Assembly: GCF_000835495.1 (NCBI RefSeq)
Contig: NW_015622542.1
Location: forward strand, 3,060,485 to 3,124,484
Length of the DNA stretch: 64,000 nucleotides
Direction of reading: 5' to 3'
From: Cladophialophora immunda
Taxonomy: Eukaryota > Ascomycota > Eurotiomycetes > Chaetothyriales > Herpotrichiellaceae
Position numbers and translations under genes: made by a program. Under the pieces are notes generated by a model, which saw nothing but the letters and a program-made list of their open reading frames with translations, was not told the DNA's origin and did not search any database. Below are positions 11,109-20,596 of this stretch, in pieces. Each line of letters opens with the position of its first letter. Within the stretch, counting starts at the first letter, position 1.

Positions 11109-12147
11109 GGCTGGGTCCGTCAGGCTTCTCCTTCAAACACCCTATCAATCACGTGCACCCTCGATGGCAGTCTCCGTTTCTCGCGCTGGGAGAGGTATCT
11201 CCCGTTCGGCCTTTGTCCTTCGAAATAGACGCTCTGGTCATATCATGGTCCCCAGGGGGATTGAATCTTATTGAAAGCTGCATCATGAAGGGAAAGAGGG
11301 AACGTTGTGTGGTAGTGGAACGGGCGTTCTCTATGGGCAAATCTGGTCTGGCCATCACGCAAGAGGGCTGAGAGATGGCAAAATTCCCTGTGCAACAGTT
11401 CGTGCGCGAAGGCTAGGCTTCTGATTGAGCCTGCAAATTCGCTTATCTCTTTTGACACTCACCGTTCGTGCCGGGGATCTACATCTGGCTGGGTTTACAG
11501 ATTGCGACTGCGAATGACAAGTGTCCATCAGCAGGGGGTCTTGACGATGTTATGATGAAGACTCGGATGGGTAGTGACCATGCAGACAGCACTAAAGCGA
11601 GACATGTACAGTATGTGGACAAATTAGCCCCTAGCCCCCGAGAGTCTGGGCGCGAATGGACACGGAACGCTGGGTCTTAGGCGCCATTGAGCTCACTCGG
11701 CTCGAGTGTTAGGGAGTCGGATACCTATAACCTCTTACCCCCAAACAACTAGCTAGGCGGCCGCTTCTCGGTGACCATCTAGAACCAGGTCGCTATGTGG
11801 AGATTCCACTTGCCATCTATCCCGCGTCATCACGCAGCATCGACAAGGACGACCTTATCCAGCACCGCCTTCATTTCTAGTCTTGTTCCCTCCATTGAAT
11901 AGAAAACGAAAAGTTGATTGGCGAACGTGCCTTGCTTAAATATATCAAGACCTCTAGAAGGCCAGAAGCTCATAAAGCTCGCCTGTGATAGAAGCCGTTC
12001 GTTATGTCACAGGGCGTACTTGCAAACGCCCCAACCAACTACAATCGCGTTAAACTCACCCAGATCTTCAAGCCCTGAAATCAGTGTGTTCCAAACACCT
12101 CAATATCGCGGCCCAGGTGTATCTGTATCTCGAAGACTTGGTTGAAA
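11109..12147. other. divergent promoter region, permease / aminotransferase
   Basis: No coding signal is supported. The region lies between the start codons of two divergent genes and should hold both promoters. I see no recognisable operator. Confidence 0.6.
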
Positions 12148-13359
12148 ATGAATCGCAACAGACCAAAAAGGCTCCAGGCACTTCATGGAATAGGGGTTGA
12201 CAAGATGGGCAATATTGCGGACAAGGTCAAGACCAAAACGTCACAGGGTGGTCCTCTCGCCGACAAGCTGCTACGCCTGGAGAATTTGGACGTCGACATC
12301 CCTCCCGACAGCATTGTGCAGACCCTGACCTCGGATGCTGCCACAAACGATGACGACAACAGCTACCTCCCCTTCCTCGGTCAGATCGACCTCAGGAATG
12401 CTGTTGCTGAGCATGTAAGCTCCATGACCACGGGTGCGATCCGGTACAATGGCGAGGCAAACTGCATCATTACGGCTGGGGGCTTGAGCGGCATCCTCAA
12501 CACCCTGCTGGCCACGGTGGAAGAAGGGGATGGTGTCCTCATGACCGAACCCGTGTACGCGGGGCTGCTCAATCGTGTCCGGCTTGCCGGTGGCATCCCC
12601 CATTTGGTGCCTTTGCAATTTAACCCGGGAGAACCATGGTGCCTGGACAGGGAGAAACTGCGCGAAGTCGTGGAATCGCCCGACAACAGGATAACGGCGA
12701 TGCTCCTGATGTCCCCTAGCATGCCAACCGGGGCTTACCTGGACCGCGAAGATTGGACGCTCATCGCAGCGCTCTGTGTCAAGCATGATCTGCTGTTGGT
12801 ATATGACGCAGCCATGGAGCGTCTGCTGTTCGACGACCTGCCGGTCATTCACCCAGCATCCTTCCCTGGCATGGCGAATCGGACCATCACCGTGGGCTCG
12901 GCTTCGAAAGAGTTGCGCATGATCGGATGGCGCGTAGGCTGGATCGTTGGTCCTGAGCACATTATGCAGGACATCGGCTTAGTATCGATGGCCAACGTGG
13001 TTGTCCCTGTGGGTATTGCGCAGAGAGCGGCAAAGGAGGCGCTTCAGATGTCCAAGACAACCATTGTCGACTATGTCCGTGAACTACAGCTTCGGAGGGA
13101 TCTGTGCCTGAAAGAGCTCAGTGGTCTGCCCGTTGGCAAGCCGAGTGGTGGATGGTCACTGTTACTGCGCGTCGACACGTTGGGTTGGAGAGCCGATGCC
13201 GCTGCAGGAGCACTTCTGGAACAAGGAGCCTGCGTGACCCCAATGGTCGGTTGGGGTTCCAACGAAGAGGCGCAATATATACGGATTGTTTTCTCGAATG
13301 AGCCGCAAGATCGATTAGCTGGTCTAGGAAGGATAGTCAGGCAGGCGTTGCTGAAGTGA
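12148..13359 (+). CDS. PLP-dependent class I/II aminotransferase
   Basis: Single exon, 403 residues from the ATG at 12148; the frame opens two codons earlier at a TTG but an ATG is preferred. The fold type I signature is visible. SASKELRMIGWRVG carries the Schiff-base lysine (Lys254) with the phosphate-binding Arg262. VYDAAM carries the Asp (Asp220) that pairs with the pyridine nitrogen. PTG at 193-195 stands where most relatives have NPNNPTG; here it reads MSPSMPTGAYL. The usual Tyr two or three residues after Asp220 is not present (DAAMERL), so the cofactor pocket is somewhat unusual. It should transfer an amino group from an amino acid to a 2-oxo acid, or catalyse a related PLP reaction; substrate unknown. 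No targeting signal is obvious, so cytosolic. It shares its upstream region with the anion permease, which may deliver a substrate (inference). Confidence 0.85.
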   Translation: MNRNRPKRLQALHGIGVDKMGNIADKVKTKTSQGGPLADKLLRLENLDVDIPPDSIVQTLTSDAATNDDDNSYLPFLGQIDLRNAVAEHVSSMTTGAIRYNGEANCIITAGGLSGILNTLLATVEEGDGVLMTEPVYAGLLNRVRLAGGIPHLVPLQFNPGEPWCLDREKLREVVESPDNRITAMLLMSPSMPTGAYLDREDWTLIAALCVKHDLLLVYDAAMERLLFDDLPVIHPASFPGMANRTITVGSASKELRMIGWRVGWIVGPEHIMQDIGLVSMANVVVPVGIAQRAAKEALQMSKTTIVDYVRELQLRRDLCLKELSGLPVGKPSGGWSLLLRVDTLGWRADAAAGALLEQGACVTPMVGWGSNEEAQYIRIVFSNEPQDRLAGLGRIVRQALLK

Positions 13360-13754
13360 AGAAGCAGCTCTATAATTCAAGGACAGGGTCTACTTCCCGG
13401 ACAAGATTGGGATTTGATCTGGTGTTGGTCTTTTTTCGCTCAGAACTTTTCATCTTCCTGAAACGCAGCCATTGTTGGCCCATCTCTGTTTACAACAGTT
13501 GAAAAAACACGGGAGATATCGGATGGTGTCTTGCACGCGCCGGTGCGATCCGATGTAACAGCACTCCAGGCTTCGGTCTTAAGTAACGAGCGATATTGTT
13601 GATTCTTATGGGCGAGTAAACGGACTTTTGACGGCCATAAGCGCAGCTTCAGGGAGGGAGACTGGACGAACACCGCAGAGCTGGAGGGGGGAGAGGGAGA
13701 GCGTACCCAGGAGGCTAGGAGTTATTGGATAAGCAGCTCAACACCTTTGCATCG

Positions 13755-14024
13755 TCAGAGGCGTGGGTGGGCGCCCGGTGTCTTATCCGAGTACTTAGCT
13801 TGGTACGCTCGATAGCCGACTATTCTGAAGGGAAGGGGCAGATCTAGGGTCGAGAAGAGACGCCTGGAGAAACCCATCAGGACTGGTACGGACCACAACA
13901 CCAAGGCTAAGGTCAAGCAGGCAGTATCCGCGCTGACGGCGTTTGGCTTGAGCCTACGACCACTGTACATCACATCGTACAAGACCCAGCAGCCAGTTCC
14001 GCCCAAGATGACGTCGCTGTGCAA
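13755..14024 (-). CDS. doubtful small membrane-protein exon
   Basis: The minus-strand frame reads like protein: D-V-I-L-G-G-T-G-C-W-V-L-Y-D-V, then a hydrophobic helix (TACLTLALVLWSVPVLMGF) and a TGA at 13755. There is no ATG at its 5' end, but a cacag acceptor-like site lies right before the CGACGTC, so it could be a last exon. No family is recognised. It may equally be chance. Confidence 0.25.
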   Translation of the reverse strand: MHSDVILGGTGCWVLYDVMYSGRRLKPNAVSADTACLTLALVLWSVPVLMGFSRRLFSTLDLPLPFRIVGYRAYQAKYSDKTPGAHPRL

Positions 14025-14068
14025 TCAAGTCGCTGGTGGTTCATCTTAGGGGGCCAACCAGTACAGCC

Positions 14069-14612
14069 ATGGCAAAACGATACTACGTCGCCGTGCTTGG
14101 GTCAGCAACAGCCATCTTCTGTGTCCAGGGTTTATCTCCGCTAGGATGGATCCTTTGCAGATCGCGAGGCCTCAAGGATGCTGTGAGCGAAGGAGCCTGC
14201 ACTACTAATCGACTTCTGGGGATTACATACACGCCTAAGAAAGCCAGCCTCGAGGATAGAGGTGAGTCTCCCAGGATACCTGGACGTTTGCATAACTCGC
14301 TGGTGAACCGCAAGCTAAAGCCGAGTGAGTCTCTTCTGTATAGTGGTCGCTGGACTGCCATTTCCCGAACCACAAGCACCACCTGCGACAGAATCCCTCG
14401 TACTCGAGGCTGGCAACGGCTGGCAACAAACCAAAGCGTGTGTTGAGGACAAACCCAAGGACTGAAACCCATCAAACCCATCAAACCCGACACCCTCATC
14501 CGCGAGGAGCTAATCGCCGAGGAGGTAGACTCGACCCGCTCTAGTTCCTCAAGCCCTAGCCCAGCAGATTCTCCTCCGCCTATCATTGCTGGTGTGTTGG
14601 GCGCTTACTAAC
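14069..14612 (+). other. doubtful small multi-exon gene or gene remnant
   Basis: An ATG at 14069 opens MAKRYYVAVLGSATAIFC, which looks like a short membrane anchor. Near 14470-14600 another frame reads KPDTLIREELIAEEVDSTR followed by a Ser/Pro stretch. Several GTGAGT/GTGAGC donor-like sites lie between. I could not join these into a clean gene, and it overlaps the candidate on the other strand. Confidence 0.2.
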
Positions 14613-14956
14613 TGAAGTGTCGTACCAGAATGTCGATATCCGGATCCTAAAAGGCTTCAAATCGCGCACCGCGCGGGCGAGGTCGTCATTGGAGGATTCC
14701 CTAGTTCCCAAAGCCAGCATGCTAGATTGGGCAAAGATGCGTACGAATCACCCTAGTCAGAGCTCTGGCAATGGGTGATGTATATATTCCAAGCGATGGA
14801 ATGCGGCAGTGGGCTTTTGTGTATTGGCAACCATCGGCCTCGACCTAGAACCATCCATTCCAAGAGTAATATCTTTGGGATCTATCCTACGAGGTCTTCC
14901 TGTTCACACCACTACAGCGACACAGAAAGCCTAATACGAGCAAATTGCTAATAAAT

Positions 14957-17086
14957 ATGGCCGATCTCCAGAGGCCCCAAGATCCCGCCTCGTCTTCCAC
15001 GAGTGTCGACACGATCGGGTCCCGAATCGAGTCGGACGTCGACCTGGAAAAGGCAGAGACCATTCACCCAATCCCCACCTCTGGGACCGGGGCAGCAGCT
15101 ACACGATCGCAAACCGTTGGCAGGACGCGATCTGTGGCTACTGATGGGTACTCGGTGTACGACGTCGACGAAGATGAAAGCGAGGAGGCATCCGTCGCGC
15201 GCACCAAGACCAGCCCCTACGAAGTTCGCTGGGAGGGACCAGGCGACGAGGGGAATCCTCGCAATTTCAACATCGCCCGAAAATGGGTCATTGTCCTCAT
15301 CACTTCGATCGCGTCCTTTTGCGTGTAAGTGGAATCCTCCCTGTGGACGTCCTCGAAAGATCCCGTCTGCAGCAGATATTGACCGCCTCACTAGCACATT
15401 TACCTCGTCCGTCTACACCACCACTTACGAACAGCTCATGAAGGACTTCCACTGCTCCAGAGAGATCGCCACCCTCGGTCTTTCAATGTTTGTCTTGGGC
15501 CTAGCATTCGGCCCGATGCTTCTGGGCCCGCTGTCCGAGTTCTATGGTCGAAGACCCATCTACATCGCGTCCATGTTCTTCTTCCTGATCTGGCTGATCC
15601 CCTGCGCGGTCGCCCAGAACATCCAGACCATGATCGTCTGCCGATTCTTCGATGGCTTCGCGGGGAGCGCGTTCCTCGCCGTGGCGGCGGGCACCGTGGC
15701 AGATCTGTTTGAGCCCAAGGACCTCGAGTTCCCCATGATGATCTTCACCGCCTCGCCCTTTATGGGTCCTGCGGTTGGGCCGGTCATTGGCGGCTTGATC
15801 AACCAGTTCACCTCATGGTATGATGGACCACGCTCCTTTTGACCTTGATTGTCATGTGGATGGCAATGCTGACCAACGACAATGGCTTGTATAGGCGATG
15901 GACTTTCTACACGCTCCTCATCTGGACCGGCGTCCTGCTGGTGCTTGTCATCTTCTTCGTGCCCGAGACGTACCACAAAGTCCTCCTCAAGCGCCGCGCC
16001 CAGCAGAAGCGCAAGGCGACGGGGGAGAGTCAGTGGTACGCGCCCATTGAGCAACTCGACCGCAGCATCCTCGGGACCGTCGTCCACTCGTGCTCCGTGC
16101 CGTTCGAGCTCTTGTTCTTCGAGCCCATGTGCCTCCTGCTGTGCCTCTACTCGGCCATCCTGCTGGGCATCGTCTACCTGTTCTTCGGCGCCTTCCCGCT
16201 CGTCTTCGGCACCAACCACGGCTTCTCGCTGTACCAGGTCGGCTTGACCTTCATCGGGCTCCTCGTCGGCATTGCCATCGGCGTGCTGACGGACCCGTTC
16301 TGGCACAAGAATTACGTCAAGATGGTGCGCAAGCTCGAGGAGCAGACGGGGCAGGTCGGCATCAAGCCCGAGCCCGAGTATCGCTTGCCGCCCGCCATGT
16401 TTGGAGGCATCCTTGTCCCCGTCGGCCTGTTCTGGTTCGGCTGGACGACGTACTCGAGCGTCCACTGGATCGTGCCCATCATCGGCAGTGCTGTCTTCGG
16501 CATTGGGTATGTGATTCCACCCTCCTGCGTAGATTAGTGGATGGAACATGCTGACGAATGGGGAAACAGCTTGTTCCTTGCCTTTACCGGCATCTTGACC
16601 TTCCTTGTCGACGCAGTAAGTTACTTCCCGCAGCTGGGTTTTCTGTCACTTCATCATCTGACTGCCCAAATAGTACCCCAGCTACGCCGCCAGCGCAGTC
16701 GCAGCCAACTGCCTGGTCCGGCTCTTGTTTGCCGGGGCATTCCCTCTCTTCGGGACTCAAAGTGAGTTGTCCCCCTTTGCCCTTCTCTCCCTCTCTCCCT
16801 CCATATGATGCCCTTCTTCCAAACATGACCTCCAGAAATGCTAACATGTACCCGCTCGCAGTGTACGAAAATCTTGACTACCAATGGGCCTCTTCCCTGC
16901 TGGGCTTCCTCGCCCTGGCCTGTGTCCCCATGCCGTAAGTGTCCCTGACATGTCGCCCCCCTTCTTTATACATCGGGCTCCTTGTTTCTGAATACACTGG
17001 GACTGACGGTCGTCGATTACAGGTTCTTCTTCTACAGATACGGCAAGAAGATCCGCTCGAGGAGCCGGTTCAACAACGCTGCGTAG
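14957..17086 (+). CDS. MFS drug/polyamine:proton antiporter (DHA1, Tpo1/Flu1-like)
   Basis: Seven exons: 14957-15324, 15395-15817, 15895-16506, 16570-16615, 16674-16761, 16862-16934, 17023-17086; 557 residues. The N-terminal 95 residues are acidic and Ser/Thr-rich, then VRWEGPGDEGNPRNF leads into the first helix, as in Tpo1/Flu1/Cyhr-type exporters. Motif A is visible as GPLSEFYGRRPIY, and FTASPFMGPAVGPVIGG matches the conserved motif C region that marks antiporters. The tail RYGKKIRSRSRF is the typical basic end after helix 12. It should pump polyamines or drug-like compounds out across the plasma membrane in exchange for protons. The substrate cannot be told. The central loop (about residues 275-320) is basic and variable, as in relatives. 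Confidence 0.92.
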
Positions 17087-18223
17087 ATCGATATCGCATA
17101 CATTTTCACTTGATTCTCGTCCTGCAGCGTTGAGAGCGGGGGCTAAGGAGGTTGGAACATGGGTTTCTTGGGGTCATGTTATACGCACAGCATAGCGAGG
17201 CGTTTTGTCGTCGAGGGGTTTTTCGTTCATGTCGACAATGCTTTGTTCAAGATACAAGAAACCTCCTTTTACGAGCCTTGGAGCTCGCATTTTGATACCA
17301 GGGGGCCACCAAACGTGCTCGCCCCCGCGGTGGATAACCAGAATATAATAACCCTCTAGACCTTCAGACCTATGAGTTTGACCATGTGCCCGTCGTTGAT
17401 CGCCGTGGATCTACCCCCTTTCTTGTGGGTCTTGTGCCGCGTTTTGTCCACTTCCAGCTCGCACCGCGCCGGAACGAGAGCGGAGTATGCTGCAAGACTT
17501 CAAAGAGTGTAGCTGGCGTAGAGTTGGGAAATGGAAGAGAATATTGTAGTCGTTGGTAGAGAAAAGGTTCTGCTTTCACGAAGGGCAACGGGGAGAACAG
17601 GTTCATGTGTTTCGAGGGCGAGGCTGAAGACAAGGGCGGTACAGTGTCTTCGGGTAAAGCTCGTCAATCACCGGGCTGACTGAGGGCATTCCTCTGATCA
17701 ATTCTAGAGTGGATTGCGCTGGCTCCCCCCTTGGAACTTTACGCAGTGCAAAATACGCTGACCTGGAGGCGAAGAACACACCACTCCAAAGCAAAGGTGA
17801 CTGCAGCATCACGTATACGAGCCATACACCGAAAGAGTCGTGCTCCCACTGGGTGACTAGCTGTGTTCCAAAGTCTTGTGTCTTGAGATGATGTCGTCGC
17901 AGCTCCACTGACATGCATGGCATATGTACATAGAGTCAGGTTGTGATCATACCCTCGCCACTAGGTTTTGTAATACACAACCCTGGACCATCTCGGGGAT
18001 GGAGTCCGTCTCACTGGGCGTTGCTCTGTAGTCGTATGCAAAATATCTGCAGTTGTACCTCGTCAAAATGCTTTTCCTGCTTCCTACTCCTCCCGAAGGT
18101 CAAACGAGTCCAGGATCTGCTGAGACCAGCCTGCATCGGCTTGTCCCCAGATCTCATGCGTCTGCTTTCCGAAGTGCAGCCAAAACAGCCCCGTCCTCCA
18201 CTTCGTCCAGAACTAGATGCTGT
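17087..18223. other. convergent 3' region, no gene seen
   Basis: Lies between convergent genes. The short ORFs are not protein-like, and nothing is recognised besides expected 3' UTRs. Confidence 0.6.
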
Positions 18224-19837
18224 TTACTTGCTCTTAGCACTCGCCACTTCTGCCAACCCGTCCTTCAACGCCTCGAGCGCCTTGTCGATCTCTCCCCTTG
18301 ACTCATCCATGGCTGAGACACCCATATGACCGAAACGAATGTATCTCGCCGCGATCTCCCGGTGGAGGCCGCCGGCAAATACTACTCCTCGCGACATCAG
18401 CTTGGGGAGAATCTCCGGAGGAGTCAGCCCTTCGGGTAAATATATTGCCGTCATGGTATTGGCTGCATTGGCTGGGTCAGTGGCCAATTGCTTGAGACCC
18501 AGACTTGCAACTTTCGACTTGACGTATTCGCTCACCTTGCGGTGTTGAGCGAAGCGGGCGTCCAGAGGCTGTGAGAGGATCTGCTTGAGGGAGGTGTTGA
18601 GCGCCTGGACTAATTGGGTGGGCGGAGTTGCAAAATACGAGGCTTTCTTGGCCTCGTAGTTCTGCATGATAGGTACCCAGTTCTTGAAGCTCGCATAGTA
18701 GCTTCCCGGGTTGGATTTGCGCGACTTGAAGACGTTCATTGCCTTCTCCGACGCCATCACTATCGACAGACCGGGAGGGCAGCCGATGGCTTTTTGGGAG
18801 GCTGTCAAGCACACATCGATGCCCATCTTGTCGAACTGGATCTCTTCTCCTCCTACGGAACAGACACCGTCCACAATGAGAAGCGTCTCCGGAGACACGC
18901 GCCGGATGACGTCGGAGAGAGGTTGAATCTGGGAGAGCACTCCGGTAGAGGTATCGACATGCGTGACTGTCAGCGCCTTGTATTTCTTCTCTTTCAATGC
19001 TGCCTCAATCTCGGGCAGTTGTGGTTTGTCCCCAATGGGGGCTTTGAGCTGCGTAGGTTTTGCGCCATAAGTCGAGAGGCAATCCGCAAACGAGTCTCCG
19101 AAATAGCCAGTGTGCAATACCAAGACGTCTTCACCAGGCTCCACCAGGTTGGCTGCCACGAGGTCCCAGCCCAATGTGCCGCTGCCGGCCAGGACAAAAG
19201 GCTGAGATCCCGGGTTAGTGGTCTGGAATAGATCTCTCAACAGTGTGAGCGTTTCGCCGAAGGTGTTCACAAATGGCTGTCCGACATGGGATTGCGCATA
19301 GTGACTCATGGCCTGTGAGACCTCATCGGTGATCTCAATTGGCCCCGGGATAAGGAGGGAAGCGTGAGGAGCCTGCGAGGACATTCTGGCGGTGGTTGAG
19401 GTGGAAAGTTGACGTTTCTGAATTTGAGAGGGTGTTCCGGCGAGACGCGCAGGTGGTGCTGGGGGCACGTAGGGAATGTCGTCTGTGGAAGCCGGCAACG
19501 AGTCCAGCTCAATCGTATAGGGAGTGTTGATGCGAGGGTACGAAGACTGCTGGTGTTGTTCCAGATGTCGTGAGATCAAACTCAGACGACTTGTAGCTTG
19601 GGAATAGGGACGTGAGCCGGAGGGAGCCAGCTTGAAAAATTTCCTGGTGGTGGTGCTGTCAACGATGGTGGGGGATTGCGAGAGCGATTGGACGTGCGAA
19701 TGCCGATGCAGGAGACGTGCGGGGGAGCAACGAGCAGCAGACAATGAGCGTGCCAAAGGACTGTGATGCGATAACGGAGACAAGAGCGAAGACGAGAAGG
19801 ACTGTGTACGATAGAGAGATGGAGTCAAGGCCGCCAT
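18224..19837 (-). CDS. alanine-glyoxylate / serine-pyruvate aminotransferase
   Basis: Single exon. From the ATG at 19837 the protein has 537 residues; from the internal ATG at 19384 (MSSQAPHASLLIPGPIEIT) it has 386, the usual length for yeast Agx1 and relatives. The catalytic domain is intact: LAGSGTLGWD, VDGVCSVGGEE (PLP Asp), and TASQKAIGCPPGL with the Schiff-base lysine (Lys349 of the long form, Lys198 of the short one). It makes glycine from glyoxylate with alanine as amino donor. The 151-residue extension is rich in Ser, Arg, Leu and His, lacks acidic residues at its start and ends with KRQLSTSTTAR, which looks like a mitochondrial presequence. The C-terminus (SAKSK) is not a standard PTS1. 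Two forms with different locations are possible (inference). Confidence 0.93.
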   Translation of the reverse strand: MAALTPSLYRTQSFSSSLLSPLSHHSPLARSLSAARCSPARLLHRHSHVQSLSQSPTIVDSTTTRKFFKLAPSGSRPYSQATSRLSLISRHLEQHQQSSYPRINTPYTIELDSLPASTDDIPYVPPAPPARLAGTPSQIQKRQLSTSTTARMSSQAPHASLLIPGPIEITDEVSQAMSHYAQSHVGQPFVNTFGETLTLLRDLFQTTNPGSQPFVLAGSGTLGWDLVAANLVEPGEDVLVLHTGYFGDSFADCLSTYGAKPTQLKAPIGDKPQLPEIEAALKEKKYKALTVTHVDTSTGVLSQIQPLSDVIRRVSPETLLIVDGVCSVGGEEIQFDKMGIDVCLTASQKAIGCPPGLSIVMASEKAMNVFKSRKSNPGSYYASFKNWVPIMQNYEAKKASYFATPPTQLVQALNTSLKQILSQPLDARFAQHRKVSEYVKSKVASLGLKQLATDPANAANTMTAIYLPEGLTPPEILPKLMSRGVVFAGGLHREIAARYIRFGHMGVSAMDESRGEIDKALEALKDGLAEVASAKSK

Positions 19838-20596
19838 GATTGTCCCAGTCACAACTTGACACGCGAAGAAGGCGGCGAGGCGGGAGAAAAAATTGGTTCT
19901 GCGGTCCACGCGTGTTGTGGGCGGTGGGCTTTAGGGGTGTTTGTTTGGGTGCTTTAGTGAGAGCGGAGGACGCCAGGGGAAGCCGGGGGCACCAGAAATA
20001 CTTGATAGGGACTGTACGGAGGGCCGTGGGTGATACCCGGACATCTTCGCGGCGGCAGGAACTGCTATTCCAGCACCTTACGGCCTCGCTGGGGCTAGGC
20101 ATCGCCTGTCCCAGGACCCCCAAATGATTGGGCCGGTAATTTAGCGACGGTTGTCACGTGAGAGGTAATGTTGTAGCACGTGACCGGACAAAACGTCGCG
20201 GACTACTCAGCCGCCATACACAGTCAATCGTTTATCCTTACTCCTTACCACTCACTCACTCACTACCAGTGCCACATCCATCATGCATTCAGCACTTGAT
20301 TCTTCAAGACAGAGGAAAGATGGAATACAGAGACATGGCCTTGTCGGGCGATCCTTGTATATACGAAACCACATACGACGAAGCTTGTGATGGGCCTGAA
20401 TCCAATCTGATGGGCGACGACGGCCTTACGATCAGATACTAATATCCACAGTCTAGGTCCACAGAAGACCTGGCCGTCTGAACACTGGACTGGACTGTCT
20501 CATTGCGCAACCTAAGGAAGTTGGCATTCTCCGAGCGCTGGTTCTCAACGCGCAATCCTTCAATACGGTAGGACATCATCATCAACTGCTGCCAAG
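19838..20596. other. promoter region of the aminotransferase gene
   Basis: Upstream of the alanine-glyoxylate aminotransferase and downstream of the Zn2Cys6 gene. It holds a CCAAT box and two CACGTG elements, plus a short (ACTC)n run near 20253-20266. No ORF is supported. Confidence 0.6.
20127..20182. promoter_or_regulatory. CCAAT box and two CACGTG E-boxes
   Basis: ATTGG at 20127-20131 (CCAAT on the minus strand), TCACGTGA at 20154-20161 and CACGTG at 20177-20182. They lie about 290-345 bases upstream of the aminotransferase start codon. CACGTG is a bHLH site (for example Cbf1-type regulators); which factor uses it here is not known. Confidence 0.5.

Larger units (their letters stand above)
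13360..14956. other. intergenic, only doubtful small coding traces
   Basis: No confident gene. Two weak candidates are listed separately (13755-14024 minus, 14069-14612 plus). The right end should hold the promoter of the DHA1 exporter. Confidence 0.5.

Noticed and set aside
12271..12960. 229-codon minus-strand ORF over the aminotransferase
   Set aside because: No family recognised; antisense to an intact PLP enzyme.
15560..16549. 329-codon minus-strand ORF over the DHA1 exporter
   Set aside because: Low-complexity antisense shadow (poly-Glu/Gln/Asp text); the plus-strand MFS reading is conserved across splice sites.
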